Of a stretch of DNA of 21,011 nucleotides, positions 18,485 through 21,011 are shown one piece after another. How positions within the stretch are numbered: the stretch's first letter is position 1; each line of letters begins with the position of its first letter. The notes under the pieces are model-generated. The model was given only the letters and a program-made list of their open reading frames with translations, was not told the DNA's origin and made no database searches. The DNA is from Alphaproteobacteria bacterium UBA3002. GTDB lineage: Bacteria; Pseudomonadota; Alphaproteobacteria; Rickettsiales; UBA3002. The stretch is from positions 1 to 21,011 of the forward strand of contig DDZS01000042.1 in the NCBI GenBank assembly GCA_002346425.1, given 5' to 3'. The position numbers were made by a program, and so were the translations under genes.

Positions 18485-20149
18485 ATGCTGCATCAACTGC
18501 TGATTCGCAATATCGTTACCATTGCTGAAGCTGAATTGACATTCGGCCCAGGGTTATGCGTGTTGACGGGCGAGACCGGCGCAGGCAAATCTATATTACT
18601 CGGCGCCCTTGGCTTGGCCTTAGGCGAACGCGCCGATCAGAAACTTTTACGTGCCGGGGCAGAAGAAGCCTGTGTCACCGCCTTATTCGATCTTACTCCT
18701 GCGATTGCCCAAGAGCTTGAAGTTCTAGGCCTATCCACCGAAGATGATCAATTATTGCTTCGTCGCCACTTACAAGCCGATGGCAAAAGCCGCGCCTTTA
18801 TCAATGATCAGCCTGTGAGCATCACCGCGCTGAAGCAAATTGGTGAGCGTTTGATTGAAATTCACGGACAACATGACCAGCGGCAATTGTCAGATGCCAA
18901 CTGGCATCGCGATTTACTGGACCGCTATGCAGGCTTAACCGCTCAACGCTTACAACTCGCTGAGGCCCATAGTGCTTGGCACGCAGCGATTGCCGAAGCT
19001 GAAACGCTCCAAGCCCAATTAGCCGAAGCGCAACGCGAGCAGGATTATTTGCAACATGTGGCCGCAGAACTTTCAAGCCTTGCCCCCGCAGATGGCGAAG
19101 CCGAAGAATTACAAGAAACCCGGCGCACGCTCATGCAGTCCGAAAAATTAGCTCTGACATTACAAGAGGTTGATCAGGCTTTCTCTGCTGACACCTCACC
19201 GCGCGCGCAGATTTACGCCATTGAACGGTTACTCTCGCGCGCGCATGTCTCGTTGCAGGAACCGCTCGAGCCGGTTATGCAAGCCCTGACCCGCGCGCAG
19301 GATGCGGTAGAAGAAGCCACCGATCTGCTGCAACAATTAAGCAATCAATATGATTACGATCCACAACGGTTGGAAACAACCGAATCACGATTGTTCGCTC
19401 TCAATGCCGCAGCGCGCAAGCATCAGGTAACCGTCGATGAATTGCCCGCATTGTTGGCGCGTGTAAATCAGAATTTGCAAATGCTAGACGCGCAAGAGCA
19501 ATATCAGGCACGATTAGCAGCTGAAGTTGCTCGCACGCGCACTGTGTATCTCCAAGCGGCAGAACACTTGCATCTAGAGCGTCAAAAGGCCGCCACCCAA
19601 TTAGAAAAGGCGCTAACCAAAGAACTCAAGCCATTGAAAATGGAACAAACGCAATGCAAGTTTAGTTTTTCACAACTCTCGGAAAGCCAGTGGCAAGCTG
19701 GCGGGATGTATCGGGTAGTGCTAGAGGTCTCGACCAATGCGGGAAGCTCATTTGGCCCATTACATCAAGTGGCATCCGGGGGGGAACAATCCCGCTTTAT
19801 GTTAGCCTTGAAATCCTTACTCGCATCTAAAGATGAACAAAAACTATTGTTATTCGATGAAATCGACACAGGAACCGGCGGCGCCGTGGCCGATGCGATT
19901 GGCGCACGGTTAGCGTCGTTGGGAAAATCGCAGCAAGTCGTTGTAGTTACGCATCTACCGCAAGTGGCAGCCAGAGCCAGCCTGCACACGGTGATTGAAA
20001 AGATAACGAAGAAGAATCAGACATTTACCCAAACCCGGCTGTTGGATAAAACGCAACATGAAGAAGAACTGGCGCGTATGCTGGCAGGGGCGATCGTTAC
20101 GCCGGAAGCGCGGCTGGCAGCACGGAAACTGGTTGAAAGCGCCGCATAA
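18485..20149 (+). CDS. recN: RecN DNA repair ATPase
   Basis: This 554-residue SMC-like protein has Walker A GETGAGKS at 29-36, a central coiled coil (about 150-370, rich in Gln/Glu/Ala/Leu), the ABC signature ASGGEQSRF at 430-438, and Walker B LLLFDEIDTGTGG with D458-E459, followed by the switch histidine in VVVVTHLPQVAA. RecN gathers DNA ends at double-strand breaks and promotes RecA-dependent recombination repair. Length and motif order are normal. The ATG at 18485 gives the standard start (MLHQLLIRNIVTIAEAEL), although no good Shine-Dalgarno precedes it. The stop overlaps the ligA start (TAATG). No SOS box was recognised in the 38-bp gap, so it may be transcribed with bamD. Confidence 0.97.
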   Translation: MLHQLLIRNIVTIAEAELTFGPGLCVLTGETGAGKSILLGALGLALGERADQKLLRAGAEEACVTALFDLTPAIAQELEVLGLSTEDDQLLLRRHLQADGKSRAFINDQPVSITALKQIGERLIEIHGQHDQRQLSDANWHRDLLDRYAGLTAQRLQLAEAHSAWHAAIAEAETLQAQLAEAQREQDYLQHVAAELSSLAPADGEAEELQETRRTLMQSEKLALTLQEVDQAFSADTSPRAQIYAIERLLSRAHVSLQEPLEPVMQALTRAQDAVEEATDLLQQLSNQYDYDPQRLETTESRLFALNAAARKHQVTVDELPALLARVNQNLQMLDAQEQYQARLAAEVARTRTVYLQAAEHLHLERQKAATQLEKALTKELKPLKMEQTQCKFSFSQLSESQWQAGGMYRVVLEVSTNAGSSFGPLHQVASGGEQSRFMLALKSLLASKDEQKLLLFDEIDTGTGGAVADAIGARLASLGKSQQVVVVTHLPQVAARASLHTVIEKITKKNQTFTQTRLLDKTQHEEELARMLAGAIVTPEARLAARKLVESAA

Positions 20150-21011
20150 TGGCATCCTATACTAAGGCAGACTATCGATCGCTTATCGCGAAAATTATAC
20201 AGCATGATAGAGAATATTATCAGCAGGATAATCCGTCTATCACGGATGAGGAATATGATGGGTTACGTCGAGAATTATTACAGATCGAAGCGACGCACCC
20301 TGACTGGGTCACGCCTGAGAGCCCGAGCCAAACCGTTGGCAGCACTCCAAGCGATGCATTCCAAAAAGTCAGTCATGAAGTTCCGATGCTATCACTGGGC
20401 AATGCCTTCTCTACCGATGACATGGACGATTTTACCCAACGCATTCGTCGCTACTTAGGACTGTCTTCAGATACTCCCATTCCCTGTATGGCGGAACCCA
20501 AAATTGATGGACTCTCTTTTTCAGCCACCTATGAAAATGGTAAGCTTATGCGTGCCGCGACCCGAGGCGATGGACGTGTGGGTGAAGATATTACTGCTAA
20601 TCTGCGTCACATAGCCGATATTCCCCAACATGTGTCCGAGTCTCGACTGCCCGCGCATTTTGAAATACGGGGCGAAGTCTATATGGAAAAAAAGGCATTT
20701 GAAGCGCTTAACGCGCGACACGCTTCTGAAGGATTAAAAATTTTCGCCAACCCCCGTAATGCCGCTGCAGGATCGTTGCGTCAACTCCATGCGTCGGTGA
20801 CGGCGCAACGCCCCCTGCGCGCATGGGTATACGGATGGGGGGCATGGGATGGGTCGTTGCTAGAATCACAACAGGCCATGCTTTCGCTCTTGGCAGATGC
20901 CGGTTTTCCAATCAATATATCCAATCAACTTTGTGAGAAAAGTGAAGACCGCGAAACCTATTATGATGCATTAATGCAAAAACGCAGCAGCTTACCCTAT
21001 GATATTGATGG
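20149..21011 (+). CDS. ligA: LigA NAD-dependent DNA ligase (C-terminus beyond window)
   Basis: 287 codons are visible before the window ends. Domain Ia (1-65) has REYYQQDNPSITDEEYD, the residues that bind NMN. The adenylation domain has EPKIDG with the nucleotidyl-acceptor lysine K118, then TRGDGRVGEDIT, EIRGEVYM and NPRNAAAGSLRQ, all diagnostic of bacterial NAD-dependent ligases. LigA seals nicks in replication and repair, using NAD+ as the AMP donor. The OB-fold, zinc finger, HhH and BRCT domains should follow outside the window. The ATG at 20149 overlaps the recN stop by one base, so the two are translationally coupled. The reading frame is intact to the edge. Confidence 0.97.
   Translation, partial: MASYTKADYRSLIAKIIQHDREYYQQDNPSITDEEYDGLRRELLQIEATHPDWVTPESPSQTVGSTPSDAFQKVSHEVPMLSLGNAFSTDDMDDFTQRIRRYLGLSSDTPIPCMAEPKIDGLSFSATYENGKLMRAATRGDGRVGEDITANLRHIADIPQHVSESRLPAHFEIRGEVYMEKKAFEALNARHASEGLKIFANPRNAAAGSLRQLHASVTAQRPLRAWVYGWGAWDGSLLESQQAMLSLLADAGFPINISNQLCEKSEDRETYYDALMQKRSSLPYDID

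Noticed and set aside
1..21011. CRISPR arrays, insertion sequences, tRNA or rRNA genes
   Set aside because: Intergenic gaps are short and showed no regularly spaced repeats, transposase frames, terminal repeats or tRNA-like cloverleaf sequences.

Overview
The window is about 21 kb of a bacterial chromosome, most likely from an alphaproteobacterium. Three things point there: a FliX homologue transcribed divergently from flgI (the arrangement known from Caulobacter), a DksA whose zinc-finger cysteines are mostly replaced (C..T / S..A), and a short FlgJ carrying only the rod-binding domain. The species cannot be named from the sequence. FliW beside a FliB flagellin methyltransferase, and the moderate G+C content, are not typical of the best-studied alphaproteobacteria.

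Left and middle (1-16143, all minus strand): a late flagellar cluster. Read 5' to 3' on the minus strand it runs flgI (P ring), flgJ (rod binding), a flgN-like chaperone gene, flgK and flgL (hook-filament junction), fliW (flagellin homeostasis), fliB (flagellin lysine methylation), a very large flagellin gene, flaG, fliD (filament cap), fliS (flagellin export chaperone) and fliK (hook-length control, cut by the window edge). flgI to fliB look like one operon. The flagellin gene has its own leader and is followed by a strong UUCG-loop hairpin. fliD-fliS and fliK each follow a close match to a sigma-54 -24/-12 promoter, and a third match lies upstream of flgI.

Right (16281-21011, plus strand): fliX, a small helix-turn-helix gene, dksA, bamD, recN and the first part of ligA, tightly packed. 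This is where flagellar regulation passes into housekeeping genes for stringent-response transcription, outer-membrane protein assembly and DNA repair. The fliX promoter appears to place the transcription start at or next to the ATG, so the message may be leaderless, and its -35 box overlaps the sigma-54 promoter of flgI on the other strand.

The main oddity is that every protein exposed along the filament is enlarged. The flagellin (937 aa) has several flagellin-IN-like beta modules, FlgK (929 aa) has a long central insertion, and the cap FliD (857 aa) carries what looks like a complete LamG/concanavalin-A-like lectin domain. Together with FliB this suggests an elaborated, chemically modified and possibly adhesive flagellum.
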